Made by a program: the position numbers and the translations under genes. Shown here piece by piece: positions 22,368 to 32,065 of a stretch of 64,000 bases of DNA; position 1 is the first letter of the stretch, and the number at the start of each line of letters is the position of its first letter. The notes below the pieces were generated by a model. The model searched no databases and was not told where the DNA came from. It saw only the letters and a list, made by a program, of their open reading frames with translations. The stretch comes from Homalodisca vitripennis (lineage: Eukaryota > Arthropoda > Insecta > Hemiptera > Cicadellidae), in contig NW_025777645.1 of the NCBI RefSeq assembly GCF_021130785.1, positions 30,527 through 94,526 on the forward strand, read 5' to 3'.

Positions 22368-22806
22368 ATGGAGGTGAATGTAAATTTCAGCAAAAATCAG
22401 AAAGAAAAAATAAAATCCGCTTTTAAGAAGAAAATACCCGTTAGTATTCAATTTAAAATAGATCAACTAAAAAATGGCGAAGATAAGATATTTTTAACAA
22501 ATAGACAATACAATAAACTCGAAAAACATAAGAAAAACAATAAAGGAACCAGAATAGAATTTTCTTATAATCAGTTGAAAGAACTTAAAAAATGGTGGAC
22601 TTTTGAAAGATTTATTAGATTTTGGAGAAAATATTCCAGTTGTTAAAAATGTTGTTCCTTATGTTCGTAAAGCTGCTCCAATCGTTAAAAAGGATGTGAT
22701 TCCTATTGTTCGAAACATTTTAAATTGGTTAGATAAAGAGTTGGAAGATGTTACAGGATCTGGATTAGATGAAAAAAACTTTGAATTACGTGAAATCAAA
22801 CATTGA
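22368..22806 (+). pseudogene. Minor virion/core protein (frameshifted)
   Basis: The start at 22368 is in CTATATAAATGG, nine bases after the PLA2 stop. The first frame (to 22646) has the repeated pattern VSIQFKIDQLKNG / IFLTNRQYNKLEKHKK / RIEFSYNQLKEL, a lysine-rich signature of Polinton and adintovirus minor virion proteins. The second frame (from 22603) has a Pro/Val-rich hydrophobic segment (NIPVVKNVVPYVRKAAPIVKK) and ends at 22806. Its basic, partly amphipathic nature fits a DNA-binding core or membrane-active protein like adenovirus pVI/pX. That function is inferred. Confidence 0.65.
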
Positions 22807-22810
22807 AAAA

Positions 22811-23235
22811 AAATTTAAACCTTTAACATTCGGGAATTGGAAGAAATCTGCAAAAATATTAAACATTTTAGAGGAATCTTCATGAGAGATACATTACCTG
22901 AAAAAGTTAAGAAATTTGAATGTGGAATTGTGAATTTAGACTCGATTATGGGAAGTGGAACGCATTGGATTTGTTATTATAAAAATGATAAGAATGCATG
23001 TTATTTTGATTCGTATGGAAGAATTGAGAGGACAAACCACCTATAGAATTGATTAAAATATTTGAAAAAATCAAGCGTCTACTACAATGATTCTCAGATT
23101 CAAGACTATAAAGATCCCCCAATTTGTGGTCATTTATGTGTTTTTGTGTTGAATGAACTGAGTGATGGTAAAGATTTTAAAGAAGTTGTTAACAAATTAT
23201 TACTTAATAAATATGGATTCACAAAATATTTTTGA
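22811..23235 (+). pseudogene. Adenain-type maturation cysteine protease (frameshifted, start unclear)
   Basis: The protease would cleave capsid precursors during virion maturation. The catalytic triad is visible: His in GSGTHW near 22963, Asp in YFDSYG at 23008-23010 and Cys in ICGHLC at 23125-23127. The first frame (22837-23046) runs to FDSYGRIER. Two further shifts are needed to reach the C-terminal frame ending at 23235. No ATG lies at the expected N-terminus; the open frame begins after a stop near 22814, and the usual TAAATGG box is absent. The 3' end overlaps the start of the next gene by 23 bases. Confidence 0.85.
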
Positions 23236-24121
23236 CGTATTTGGAACACAAATTATTTAAAATGTAGATAATAGTTTGAATTTTGATAGTTTGAGAAATG
23301 AGTTTGATAACAAGTTAGAAAATTTATTACAAAACCTTCCAGATTCAGATATGTTTGCTGTCGAGATTGAAGATTTTAAAGCAGAATATGATAACAAACT
23401 TGCAAATTTCATGAGTTCAAATGAAGTTGCTGATAAAATAAAAACATTGAAAAAAAGAATTTGAAGATGGTGCAAAAAAAATATTTACCAATTTAATGTC
23501 TCATATCGAAAAAGCTAATAAAATTACTGAAGCGATCAAAGTTGAAAAGAATTATGTTTAGTTTGGCTAATAAAAAGAGAATTGTCGGTGTTCGACCTGG
23601 TATTGACAAACATGATGTTGTTGTTAAAACCTCTAAAATTATCAGAAAACATCGATATTGTTGATTTACATGATCCGAATGTTAAAAAAATGCCTTAGAT
23701 TTTAAAGGAAAAAGAAAAAAAGAATTAGCAGTGTTAGTAAAGGAATTAATCCATTTGATGTTGTTGTAATGATTCAATTAGAAGATCCTATTAAAATGTT
23801 TAATGAACTAAAACAAAATTATGAGAATCATAAACAGCATGTTAAAGATTTTACAAACAGAAGTCTATGAAAAACTTTGATGAAAGAAGTAAAAGATCAG
23901 TAGAACGATGTTGGTGAAATTAATGAAAAACTTACTAGATTTAAAGAGTCTTTTGATAAGTTTAGTTTAGATGCTACGAAACTTTTGAGAATATTTTGGT
24001 CATAAATTTGTTGAATACAATGATTCTTATGCTGTCAAATTTCAAAAAATTGGAAGAAAAAATTAATAAGTTCGAGGAAGATCTTACTGAAATAGGTATT
24101 CTCGCAGGGTTTTATGCATGA
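23213..24121 (+). pseudogene. Coiled-coil, possibly fibre-like structural protein (badly broken)
   Basis: The ATG at 23213 (MDSQNIFDVFGTQ) overlaps the protease end. An in-frame TAA sits at 23258, and the frame is then open to 23464. Further pieces in other frames follow to a stop at 24119-24121. The pieces are rich in heptad-like Leu/Ile/Lys/Glu (FDNKLENLL, YDNKLANFM). One piece (RIVGVRPGIDKHDVVVK, near 23579-23630) has the shape of the segments between repeats in viral and phage fibre proteins. An attachment role is a weak inference. At least four breaks are present. Confidence 0.5.
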
Positions 24122-24139
24122 TAAAATTTCCTTATATAA

Positions 24140-24283
24140 ATGGCGCTCATATACTGTGTGAGATGTAAAGAAAAAACTGCAACAAGTGATATAAATTACT
24201 ATGCAAATATCAATGGAGTTAAAAGAGTTTCTGGAAAATGTGCTGAATGTAACGCTAAAAAGAGCCAATTTATAAAAACTTGA
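24140..24283 (+). CDS. Small zinc-ribbon protein, 47 aa
   Basis: An intact frame starting in TATATAAATGG at 24140. It contains YCVRCKEKT, then GVKRVSGKCAECNAKKSQFIK. The CxxC...CxxC spacing and the trailing KS.FIK are the same as in the N-terminal ribbon of the integrase (16637 onward). It resembles the DUF5679-like small ribbons of some viruses. It may bind nucleic acid or act as a partner of the integrase; neither is shown by sequence. Confidence 0.7.
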   Translation: MALIYCVRCKEKTATSDINYYANINGVKRVSGKCAECNAKKSQFIKT

Positions 24284-24305
24284 AATTTTTTCTTAATAAA
24301 TAGAG

Positions 24306-24705
24306 ATGGCGGGACATTACAGTGCTTTCGATCTTTTTATAATGCAACACGAAAGAGATTTGAAAAAAGAACATTGGGATGATATTTCTCAAAAATATGA
24401 ATTATCCGAAGATATGATGAGATTATACGTAAACAAATTGAATTGGTATAACATTGCTAAATATCAAAATCTGTCCCCAGAGTTTCATTCAAGAAAATAT
24501 GCATTATCAATAAAAGATCATATGTCTGTTCTTTGTCTCTATCAACACTTGAGTATAAAATTTTTGGATGAAAAATAAAGATACAGTTGATTGGAACAAT
24601 ATTATAGATAGCGGTTACTATCCTGTGCAAATTTTATTGAAATATGTGACCGAGATCGCAAAATTTAAGGAAGATAATCCCGAATATGACGAAGTAGATC
24701 ATTAA
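24306..24705 (+). pseudogene. Helical-repeat protein of unknown function (one frameshift)
   Basis: The first frame (24306-24578) starts at MAGHYSAFDLF. An internal pattern repeats: WDDISQKYELSEDMM, LNWYNIAKYQNLSPEF, CLYQHLSIKFL. After a break near 24573 the other frame adds TVDWNNIIDSGYYPV and ends at 24705. Repeats of the form VDW..I...Q.LS..F occur in several large DNA viruses. The TAAAT box is nine bases upstream of the ATG rather than overlapping it. The function is unknown. Confidence 0.5.
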
Positions 24706-24707
24706 AA

Positions 24708-24773
24708 ATGACTCTAATCTTTTTAATTATTTTACTAAAATTTATATCTTTTCTTATAAAAAACGTACATTAG
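24708..24773 (+). CDS. Very small hydrophobic peptide, 21 aa
   Basis: The ATG at 24708 follows TTAAAA, two bases after the previous stop. The peptide MTLIFLIILLKFISFLIKN is almost entirely hydrophobic, with a basic end. It parallels the 35-residue membrane peptide at 20737. It could instead be chance in AT-rich DNA. Confidence 0.35.
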   Translation: MTLIFLIILLKFISFLIKNVH

Positions 24774-24838
24774 ATCGATGAAAAAATGATATCTTTCTTA
24801 TACATGATGTTTAAAATTTCTAAATTTTCTCTTATTAA

Positions 24839-26045
24839 ATGGCGGACTACAGAAATATGCTAGTGATATTGAAAGGGCGGAGTTTAAAAATTTCTATCCA
24901 AGTAGTAAACAACATTTGAATGAACCAAATAAAAGAACTGAGTTTAATATTGAATTTTGGAGATAACTTTTGCTCGTCTAACTTCCAGTTTTATAATTTC
25001 TGGAACTTTAACAAAACAAGATGGTCAAGCATATCTTGGAACTGATAATGTTAGATTAATCGATAGTTTTATACCGTTTTTTATTTCTAAGATTGAAGTA
25101 AGAAAACACAATAAATTGATAGAAGAAGTCGAAAACTGTGGCCAATTAAGCACGATTAAAGGAACTATTTCGTATTCAAAAAGTGATGTTATTTTCTCCA
25201 AACTTCTAATGGCTTTGAATCAGATTTTAAATTTGGTGTTTTTTGAAGCAGCTGGAAATTTATCTCATTTTGGATTAGGATTTTTTTGAAAATGTTACTA
25301 TTCCGATCTATAAAGGAGGATTTTATCTAAGTTTTATAAGAGCAGAAGACGATGATGTGATTCTGAAGACTGCAAACTGGAAATGTTATGCCTGTTGATG
25401 GAAAAATAACAATTACAGATTTTTTTTATTAGAGTTCCAATGATTGATTATAAAACCACGAGTAAAATTAGGTTGATTGATGAAATTACAAAAAAGTCAA
25501 AACATTATGTTTAATTTTCTAGATTGGCAAATGTATTGAACAAAAAGGTATTTCCGGAACAACTTATTCGTTCGATATTAAAAATATTTATAGAAATATC
25601 TTCAATCCCAAGTTCGTTATCATTGGTTTTCAAACAGGTAGACAGAATAATCAAGAAAAAAAAATCCTTCAAAGTTTGATAGTTTGGATGTAAAAAATAT
25701 CAGAGTAAAATTGAACGGTTCTTATTATCCAGATGAATTACAAAATTTAAACATTTCAGGAGGTCTTTTCAGAATCATGTATCAGATGTATCAAGATTTT
25801 AAGAAAGTTTACTGTAATAATAAAGGAAATGTATTACAATCCTAAAGAATTTTTAGCGAATAGACCTGTTTTCTGTCATTGATACAACAAAGAGTTTGAC
25901 AAATATTTCTGGTACAAAGAACGATATAATTATCAATATGGATTTTCAAAATGCTATTACTAACTCGACATGTTATGTGGTTGTGGTTTCTGAGAAATTT
26001 TTAGCCTATGATGTGATTAAGAACGATATTAGAGAAATTCAGTAA
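24839..26045 (+). pseudogene. Major capsid protein, double jelly-roll type (many frameshifts)
   Basis: The start at 24839 is in CTTATTAAATGG, typical of the element's strong genes. The longest open piece (24957-25289) contains LTSSFIISGTLTKQDGQAY, IDSFIPFFISKIEVRKHNK and SHFGLGFF. This is the N-terminal jelly-roll pattern of Polinton and adintovirus hexon-like proteins. Other pieces in shifted frames continue to the stop at 26043-26045, including RAEDDDVIL and YYPDELQN. About 400 residues in total, shorter than many Maverick capsid proteins (often 500 or more), so sequence may also be missing. At least six breaks make it non-functional as read. Confidence 0.8.
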
Positions 26046-26630
26046 AATTTTTGAAAAAATCTTCTTATTGTCTATATTATTCATTGGATAATTCTACAAC
26101 TTTACAGAATTGTTAAAGACATTGATATAAGTATTCATTTTTAATTTCAAAAGAATATCTTAAAAAATGGGGATGATATTAACAAAAAACTATTCCAAGG
26201 TCATCTTAAGGGTTGGACCGGAAGTTATGATTTTAAAAAATACTTTAATATTTACTGATCCTATATACCAAATTTCAGCAAAAAAGCTCCAAATAGTTCT
26301 CGAGATATAAGAGTATTAAGATAAGGGATGATTGGGTAGATTTTGAAAATTTTGTTATTTTCATGAAATTTTAAGTTGAACTCGCTTGTTTTTTGAAGTT
26401 TCAGATTTTTCTGATTATTTTTTTATTTTTTATGGAATATTAAGAAATAGGGGATGATTTCACCCTTATGGATAAGTTAAGTCGAAAGAGTTAAGTATTT
26501 ACTATATGTGTACCAAAATTTCATTAAAATCGGTTGAGTGGTTTTTGAAATATAAAATTATTAATAAATTTGTAAACTAGCACTCCTAATTGAACAACTT
26601 ATATAGCAGAGATATAGCTTATAACTTTCG
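26046..26630. other. Non-coding stretch with a retroposon-like fragment
   Basis: No gene is seen. From about 26290 to 26580 the sequence includes GTACCAAAATTTCATTAAAA followed by TCGGTTGAGTGGTTTTTGAA. This resembles the 3' region shared by many insect RTE and SINE retroposons. It is therefore probably a fragment of a retroposon that landed inside the Maverick. Confidence 0.4.
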
Positions 26631-26633
26631 AGA

Positions 26634-26850
26634 CTCTCCGTAGCTCAGTTGGTAAGCGCTTTGCCTGCCTTCAAAGCCTGAGGTTCTGGGTTTCAAATCC
26701 CAGAGCTTCAGGCGCGCTTTTTATTGAGGAAGACATGGTTGTCGTTCACTGGTTGGGGACAAGTCTTTACACGAGTGGCCATAGTGTAATGACTATAGAA
26801 CAAGCCGAGTAATGACAACTGTGGTTGGCGCGCCATTTGCTTCCTCACCT
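26634..26850 (+). mobile_element. tRNA-derived SINE-like sequence
   Basis: Positions 26641-26660 match the internal A box of tRNA genes (TAGCTCAGTTGGTAAGCG). Positions 26681-26702 resemble the B box, with a CTGGG/CCCAG T-stem. A CTTTG/CAAAG anticodon-type stem is also present, but its loop has eight bases. The acceptor strands do not pair, so this is not a working tRNA. A body follows that starts and ends with GGCGCGC / GGCGCGCC. Together this suggests a tRNA-headed SINE inserted in the Maverick. Confidence 0.45.
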
Positions 26851-27380
26851 TTCCACTTCATTCCTTAATTCCTTCTCTTCCTTAATTCGTTCATTACATT
26901 CTCACATCGTTCATTAATACAACATTACACTTACAAAACACCCAACACAAATTCCCTAATTGTATCTCTCCATCAACTTCTACACAGACAGTAGTTACCA
27001 AAGAAAATTGAGACTTGGGAACAAAAAAATTCCAGAGTCTAAGACCCGAATTACAGCTCCTAGCCATTAACTTGGTTGGACAGTAGCAGTGCAGGGCCAA
27101 GTCTCTAAACAATAGACACCGTAGAAGTTGAATGTGATGTGATTCCCCATAGCGCAAACACGCACACTAAACAACACTACACCAAAGACACAATCATTCA
27201 TTTTGTATGTCTTTCATTATATCGTAATGAATTGCTGAATGGCAAACGTTTCTCTTTTCTTCGTCAGAACCACAACACACACAATATATCTGTTTCGTAT
27301 AATGTTTTTTCCATATAATTTATCCCAATCTACAACAAAAGCGTGATCTCTTATAAATTCCCTTTGATAAATCTTGTTGT
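26851..27380. other. Non-coding stretch, possible retroposon body
   Basis: A CT-rich run (26850-26900, repeated TTCCTTAATTCC) is followed by sequence with no recognisable product. The minus-strand frame at 26894-27157 shows no domain. The stretch may belong to the retroposon insertion. Confidence 0.4.
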
Positions 27381-27815
27381 TTACAAAGACTTGTTAAAAA
27401 AAACTAGCTGTATGCATATTTCTTGTCCAGTATGGATATTGTCTCTTCTCAACATTTCAACAAATAAGCAATGAAATTTAGCATAAAAGCGATGAAAAAT
27501 GTCAGATTGTTGGTGTTTTAGTTTATTTTGTAAAAATCGGAATATTTTTCTTATTTTTCTATTATTTAATTTAAAATCTCCTATTACATTTAACATATTT
27601 ATACTATCTAAGTTGTCTGTAATAAATTGCATTGAACACTGTTTAGTACTTAAAAGTTCTCTGAATTCGTTTTCATTTAAGGATTCGTTTTCACTTAAGG
27701 AAAATATCAACATTTGTTTAACATATTTAGGTAATTCAAAGAAGTCTTTATAACTATTTCCTGTGTTAAGTTCTTTAAATGCTAGAAACTGAAGTGATTT
27801 TGGAGAGTTTCATGT
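27381..27815 (-). pseudogene. Unknown Maverick right-end protein A
   Basis: The minus-strand frame is open from about 27815 (LQFLAFKELN) through MLIFSLSENES at 27713 down to 27381. There is no good ATG at the upstream edge, and a plausible ATG slightly upstream is in another frame, suggesting one indel. The sequence is rich in Asn, Leu, Phe and Lys with no recognised motif. Gene-like composition and position among the right-end genes argue that it is real. Confidence 0.4.
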
Positions 27816-27850
27816 TGTTTGATGACTATTTAGTAGAATAGATTTTTTAT

Positions 27851-28093
27851 TTAAGAAAAATAATTTGCTAAATTCATATTATTCTCTTTCATTCCTTCTA
27901 AAACTTCAAAAATATACTCTTTCGCTGATGAAAAATCTCGATTTCTTCCGGAATAATCTTTGTAATCATAGACAAAATATCCTAAATAGTTGTACAATAG
28001 AATGAAATTATTTCTATTTATCTCTGTTGTAGAAATGTAAACATTTGCGCTGAAAAATTTATATCTCGGCAGAGTTAGTTCCATAATCTCCAT
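27851..28093 (-). CDS. Unknown Maverick right-end protein B, 80 aa
   Basis: An intact minus-strand frame starting in TTTTATAAATGG at 28093. The product begins MEIMELTLPRYKFFSANVY and has an aromatic-rich centre (LLYNYLGYFVYDYKDY). No family was recognised. The start context matches that of the other Maverick genes. It is divergent from the zinc-finger gene at 28118. Confidence 0.6.
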   Translation of the reverse strand: MEIMELTLPRYKFFSANVYISTTEINRNNFILLYNYLGYFVYDYKDYSGRNRDFSSAKEYIFEVLEGMKENNMNLANYFS

Positions 28094-28117
28094 TTATAAA
28101 AAAATCTTTTTGTTTAA

Positions 28118-28628
28118 ATGGAAGAGTATAATGCCAACTGTTACAAGTGTTATAATAGAGGAGAAATTATTGATAAAAAATATTCAGTTTGTAGAGATTG
28201 TAATTTAATTTTGTACGAAAGACCTAAACCTAGGAAATTTCGAAATAAACTAACACATTTGAATAATCTGCTTACAAAATTACAATACGGAGGTGAAAAA
28301 CAAACAAAATTTGTTACAGAATTTAGAAAACAGAATAAAAATTTTTACTTATCTCTTATAAACCGTTGAAAAAATTATTTTCCTTTTCAAAAAATACATT
28401 AGGTTTGTAGGTATCGATACACACGTTTATTATGAGAAGATTTTACCTGTATTTTTTCATTATCTGGATGTTGAATTTGATTACGATTTTAAGCCTGAAA
28501 TCTTTGATGATTTTATAGTACATTTGGAGAAATTAAATGAAGAACCTCGTCAAAAGAATGTGGTTTTACTCACATTCTCCCCGACTTCTCGAGTGATTGT
28601 TAGCAAATTCCATCATTTCCGTTTATAA
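28118..28628 (+). pseudogene. Zinc-binding right-end protein (one frameshift)
   Basis: The start at 28118 is in TGTTTAAATGG. The N-terminus has a CxxC...CxxC ribbon (CYKCYNRG ... VCRDC) followed by a basic segment. The first frame ends at 28369. After a break near 28365 another frame continues (FVGIDTHVYYEKI, FDYDFKPEIFDDF) to a stop at 28626-28628, just inside the right terminal repeat. It may be a transcription factor-like protein; this is inference from the ribbon alone. Confidence 0.5.
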
Positions 28629-28644
28629 GTTTTAATTTATAGTT

Positions 28645-28830
28645 TATTCGTAGCAGACATTTCAAATAGATTGATTTGACAGCTCAAGAAAGTAGAAGCA
28701 AACAGCTATAGATTCGGTTAATTTTTCATTCGTGAGTTACAGATTCGATTATTGTCCTTTAAAACAGTATTTTCCCTTGATTTACTGTTGGCTCCGAAAG
28801 TGAGCTAGAACCGCCATATTCCTACCTACT
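28645..28830 (-). repeat. Right terminal inverted repeat of Maverick 1
   Basis: The reverse complement of the left repeat (13434-13605). The outermost bases are CCGCCATATTCCTACCTACT. Small indels separate the two copies, for example an extra TGAGCTGT in the right copy. Confidence 0.92.
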
Positions 28831-28846
28831 TATATATATATATATA

Positions 28847-28891
<45 letters not shown>
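28831..28891. repeat. (TA)n microsatellite at the right edge of Maverick 1
   Basis: TA dinucleotides with one AATG interruption continue outward from the terminal repeat and mirror the tract at 13359-13433. Confidence 0.9.
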
Positions 28892-28896
<5 letters not shown>

Positions 28897-31840
28897 TTGT
28901 CTCATAAATTTTTTTTCATCCAAGAAATCAGTAAAGGAAATGTCCAAGATATGATTATATACTCTAGCTCAGAACACTACAGTAGTCATTGTTGCCCTAA
29001 AGTACTACGTTAAATATCTCTAAAATCTACGATGAAAGCCTGTTCCTGTAATATTCCATTTATTAATGCTCATGCAATATTTTAAATCTAAAAAACCCCT
29101 AGGCGATGTGTATAATACATATGTTTGTAGCTTTGGAGCCTAGCTCAGATAATATTAAATACAAAAGAAGAAGATTTGTTTAAATGGTAATGCGGTTCTC
29201 TACAGTGAGAATGATGTGTATTCGGATGTGGTGACTCTAAAAAATTTTCAGATTTCTCTCATTTTTATTACTTGGTTTAATAGTTTACTATTTTTTAAAT
29301 ATCAATTTATTAACTTCCAACTCCTCGTACATTCTATAACAATTACTATTATTTTAGTTAAGCTATAACAATACTTTTTGTAATTGTACAGTTTTCTGAC
29401 GTAACTAACTATAAAATTATTGAGAAAAAGTAATACTCTATACAAATTTAGTAATGTCTTATGGAGAGACGAAACTATTACTAGATATTGCATCATCAGG
29501 GGATAGCACAGTAACGTTATGAATGAAAATGTTTCTTCAAGGTTCCAGGCATAACCGATTACAATAAAAAAAACTCGGCAACAAAATTTTTACCAAATTT
29601 CTAAATATAAAATACTCTATTGGTTACTTTATATACCCCTCAATTCCACGAATTTAAATATATAAAATATCTATTTAAAATACTCCAGTCCCTTTTTTCG
29701 GTTACAATTCGAAATAAATAAACATTTTTATATTCTTTGACTACTACGTTTTCAGGGTTCTCAAATGTAATATTTTATTCAATCTCGTCTATCAAGGGTT
29801 TTATCATTTATGAACGTCTCTCCTTTATAGGGTTCTCCAGTCCCGGCGGACCGAGTACTTTTTGTGATTCAATGTTTATTAAAATTAAATACACAGGGGT
29901 GCTGAAGAGTATTAAAACTTCAAATATCTCATGTACTCGTAAACGTGCAAACATAAAAATTTGTACAGTGACATAGGGCATAAAATAAAACTTGTTGATG
30001 TTATCTGTAGCTCTGAAAGGGATGGCTCTTAAGGATTCAGTGAAAAATCTTAACTTTTAAGCATAGGGCGATGTGCATACAATTTTAAAGATATTAATTA
30101 GGAGAAAAATCATGCCGCAAATAAGAACCTAAAAAGGTTAATATAAAAACATAATGGTTTAATTTTATTTTCACCATATCCAATGAAGCTAAAAAACTTC
30201 ACACATGCAACTTTGCAAATAAATTACTTTTAAACATACTTTGTTAAACAATTTTGTTAGCTAGTCTAAAAAAAATATTTCAAAAATTGTGGATATTCAA
30301 AATTGTATAAAATTTATTTTTTTGGTATTTCAAACAGAAGATGATAATTTTTATTATATTAATACTTATTTGTATTTTGCCGTGGAATATTTCTCAAGGA
30401 TTGTACATGTACTTCAAAAAAAAGAGTTTCCTATTCCTATATAGTGAATTAAAAATATAATATTAAAAATAAGTATTTATTGCAAAAACAATTTTAAATG
30501 CTAAAACATTACTGAAATTAGACATAATATGGCACAAAGTTCTATTTTTAAGAATAAAACCTTTAATCATATATTATACAATTTAAACACCTATTTAAAT
30601 AAATTTGTTAACACATTAACAATAATTAATAAAAAAGAAAAGTCCAATAAAACTAATAACCAGACCGTTTACTTCTAGAAACACACCTTCTATAATTCTA
30701 ATACTTACGTAAACCAAACAAACAATGATAAAGTGAGAAGGGTTTAAAAAACCAAATTAAAAGTTTTATTAACTATTTTGATACGTACTGAAACATTTGA
30801 AAAACTTAATTAATGTTTGGACTTTATAATCTCGTCAGTAGTGTAACGTAAAATGTTTGTAATCAGTATTTTACTCTACTTTAAGTGTTGAATCAATGTA
30901 AAATTTATATTATTTTAATAAAAACCCCTTTAAAAATTTTATTTGCAGTTTAAAAAACTAAAGCATTGGGATAAAAACCTACACAAAACATAACACAAAA
31001 AAGTCTAATCTAAAATTTATGACTCGCTTCTCACATTAAATATTTAATTCCAAAGAGTGAAATCTGAATTGTATTTTCCAAAATTAATTTATAATTTTGA
31101 GTTTATCATGACGACATGATCGAGATAATATGTATAAAAGAACATATTTATGGTCATTGTAGTTTATGAACTCAGATCTTGGTATATTGTTTGTACTATA
31201 GTTTAGTTAGTGACTTTTTGGTAACGGTTTTTTTTAATTTATAGTAAAATTTGTTTTTTAAACTTTGCTCTTAATGTTTGTATGATAGTACTGACCAATC
31301 ACTGCATACATATGGTAAGATGTAGGGCTAAAAGCATGTTTTTCTCAAACTTTTAATTTTCTCATCAGGATATTCTATTGTCTCCTTAACAGCAGTTGCA
31401 TAGGTTATATATGCTGGAATAAAGCTCTTTAATATTCTCCCGGTTGAAGTGATGAGAGGGACGTCCAGATTTCCTAAAGGGATGGTTTCATCGCTGAATG
31501 CTGAGGAATCCAGTCTATAGCTCGGAGGAATACATGAAACGGAACAGCTATTCTAACCGATATTAACTGACTATTGCACACTTTGACACTATTCTAAGTA
31601 TGAAGCTGAATAATTCTGATTATTAAGTAAGAAATAAGAAATGTTCCTACTATTAAACTTATTATATGCTTATAAAAACTTAATATAAATTTAAGCAAAT
31701 TAAAATTATTGGTTAATTTATAATTTATTTAAACATATGGTTGTTCTGTCAATAAAAACTGCTACTTAGAACGGTTTATTACGTTTAAAAATGCTCATTT
31801 GAAAAATAGTATTTGTTTGATATAATCCAACCTCATATAT
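28892..31840. other. AT-rich non-coding DNA
   Basis: No supported gene. The plus-strand frame at 29737-29976 includes a short GC-richer piece (CCAGTCCCGGCGGACC) but has no family signature. Everything else is AT-rich with short homopolymers. Confidence 0.55.
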
Positions 31841-31854
31841 AAAAATTGGAAATT

Positions 31855-32065
31855 TCTAAGTTATAGATTAGTGGGACACAGCCCGGAGGGACTTTTGAGA
31901 AAATAATATTTCTGTATGGTAACCCGGACCCCTAAGAATATCCATGCAAAATACTAGTACAATAAGTCCACTCAATTTAACGTGATTGACAAGCACATTG
32001 ACAAACACACACTCACACACGAAAACACACACAGACATACGCCATTGGTTTTTTATATACGAGTA
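31855..32065 (+). repeat. Retroposon 3'-tail-like sequence
   Basis: GTAACCCGGACCCC, then ATCCATGCAAAATAC and a CACACACACTCACACACGAAAACACACACAGAC run, followed by ACGCC and a T-rich stretch. This arrangement is typical of the 3' ends of insect RTE-type LINEs and their SINEs. No reverse transcriptase is present nearby, so it is a short dead tail. Confidence 0.35.

Larger units (their letters stand above)
13434..28830 (+). mobile_element. Maverick/Polinton element 1 (adintovirus-like), 15.4 kb
   Basis: A virus-like DNA transposon bounded by inverted repeats that start AGTAGGTAGGAATATGGCGG. It carries the Maverick core set: protein-primed family B polymerase, DDE integrase, FtsK/HerA-type packaging ATPase, adenain-type protease, penton-like and double-jelly-roll capsid proteins. 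It also has a phospholipase A2 virion protein and a BRO-N protein, which recall adintoviruses and large insect DNA viruses. Most genes are broken by one or a few indels, and the polymerase has lost a ~1.46 kb segment. Retroposon pieces lie at about 26.3-26.85 kb. It is therefore not intact as sequenced. Confidence 0.93.

Noticed and set aside
26634..26712. A functional tRNA gene
   Set aside because: A and B boxes are present, but the acceptor strands do not pair and the anticodon loop has eight bases; a tRNA-derived SINE head fits better.
14188..28628. Integrated retrovirus or LTR element, suggested by the integrase
   Set aside because: There is no reverse transcriptase, gag or LTR; the polymerase is family B, and capsid and packaging genes are of the Polinton type.
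29737..29976. 79-codon plus-strand frame
   Set aside because: No family signature and AT-rich surroundings; only a short GC-richer piece sets it apart.
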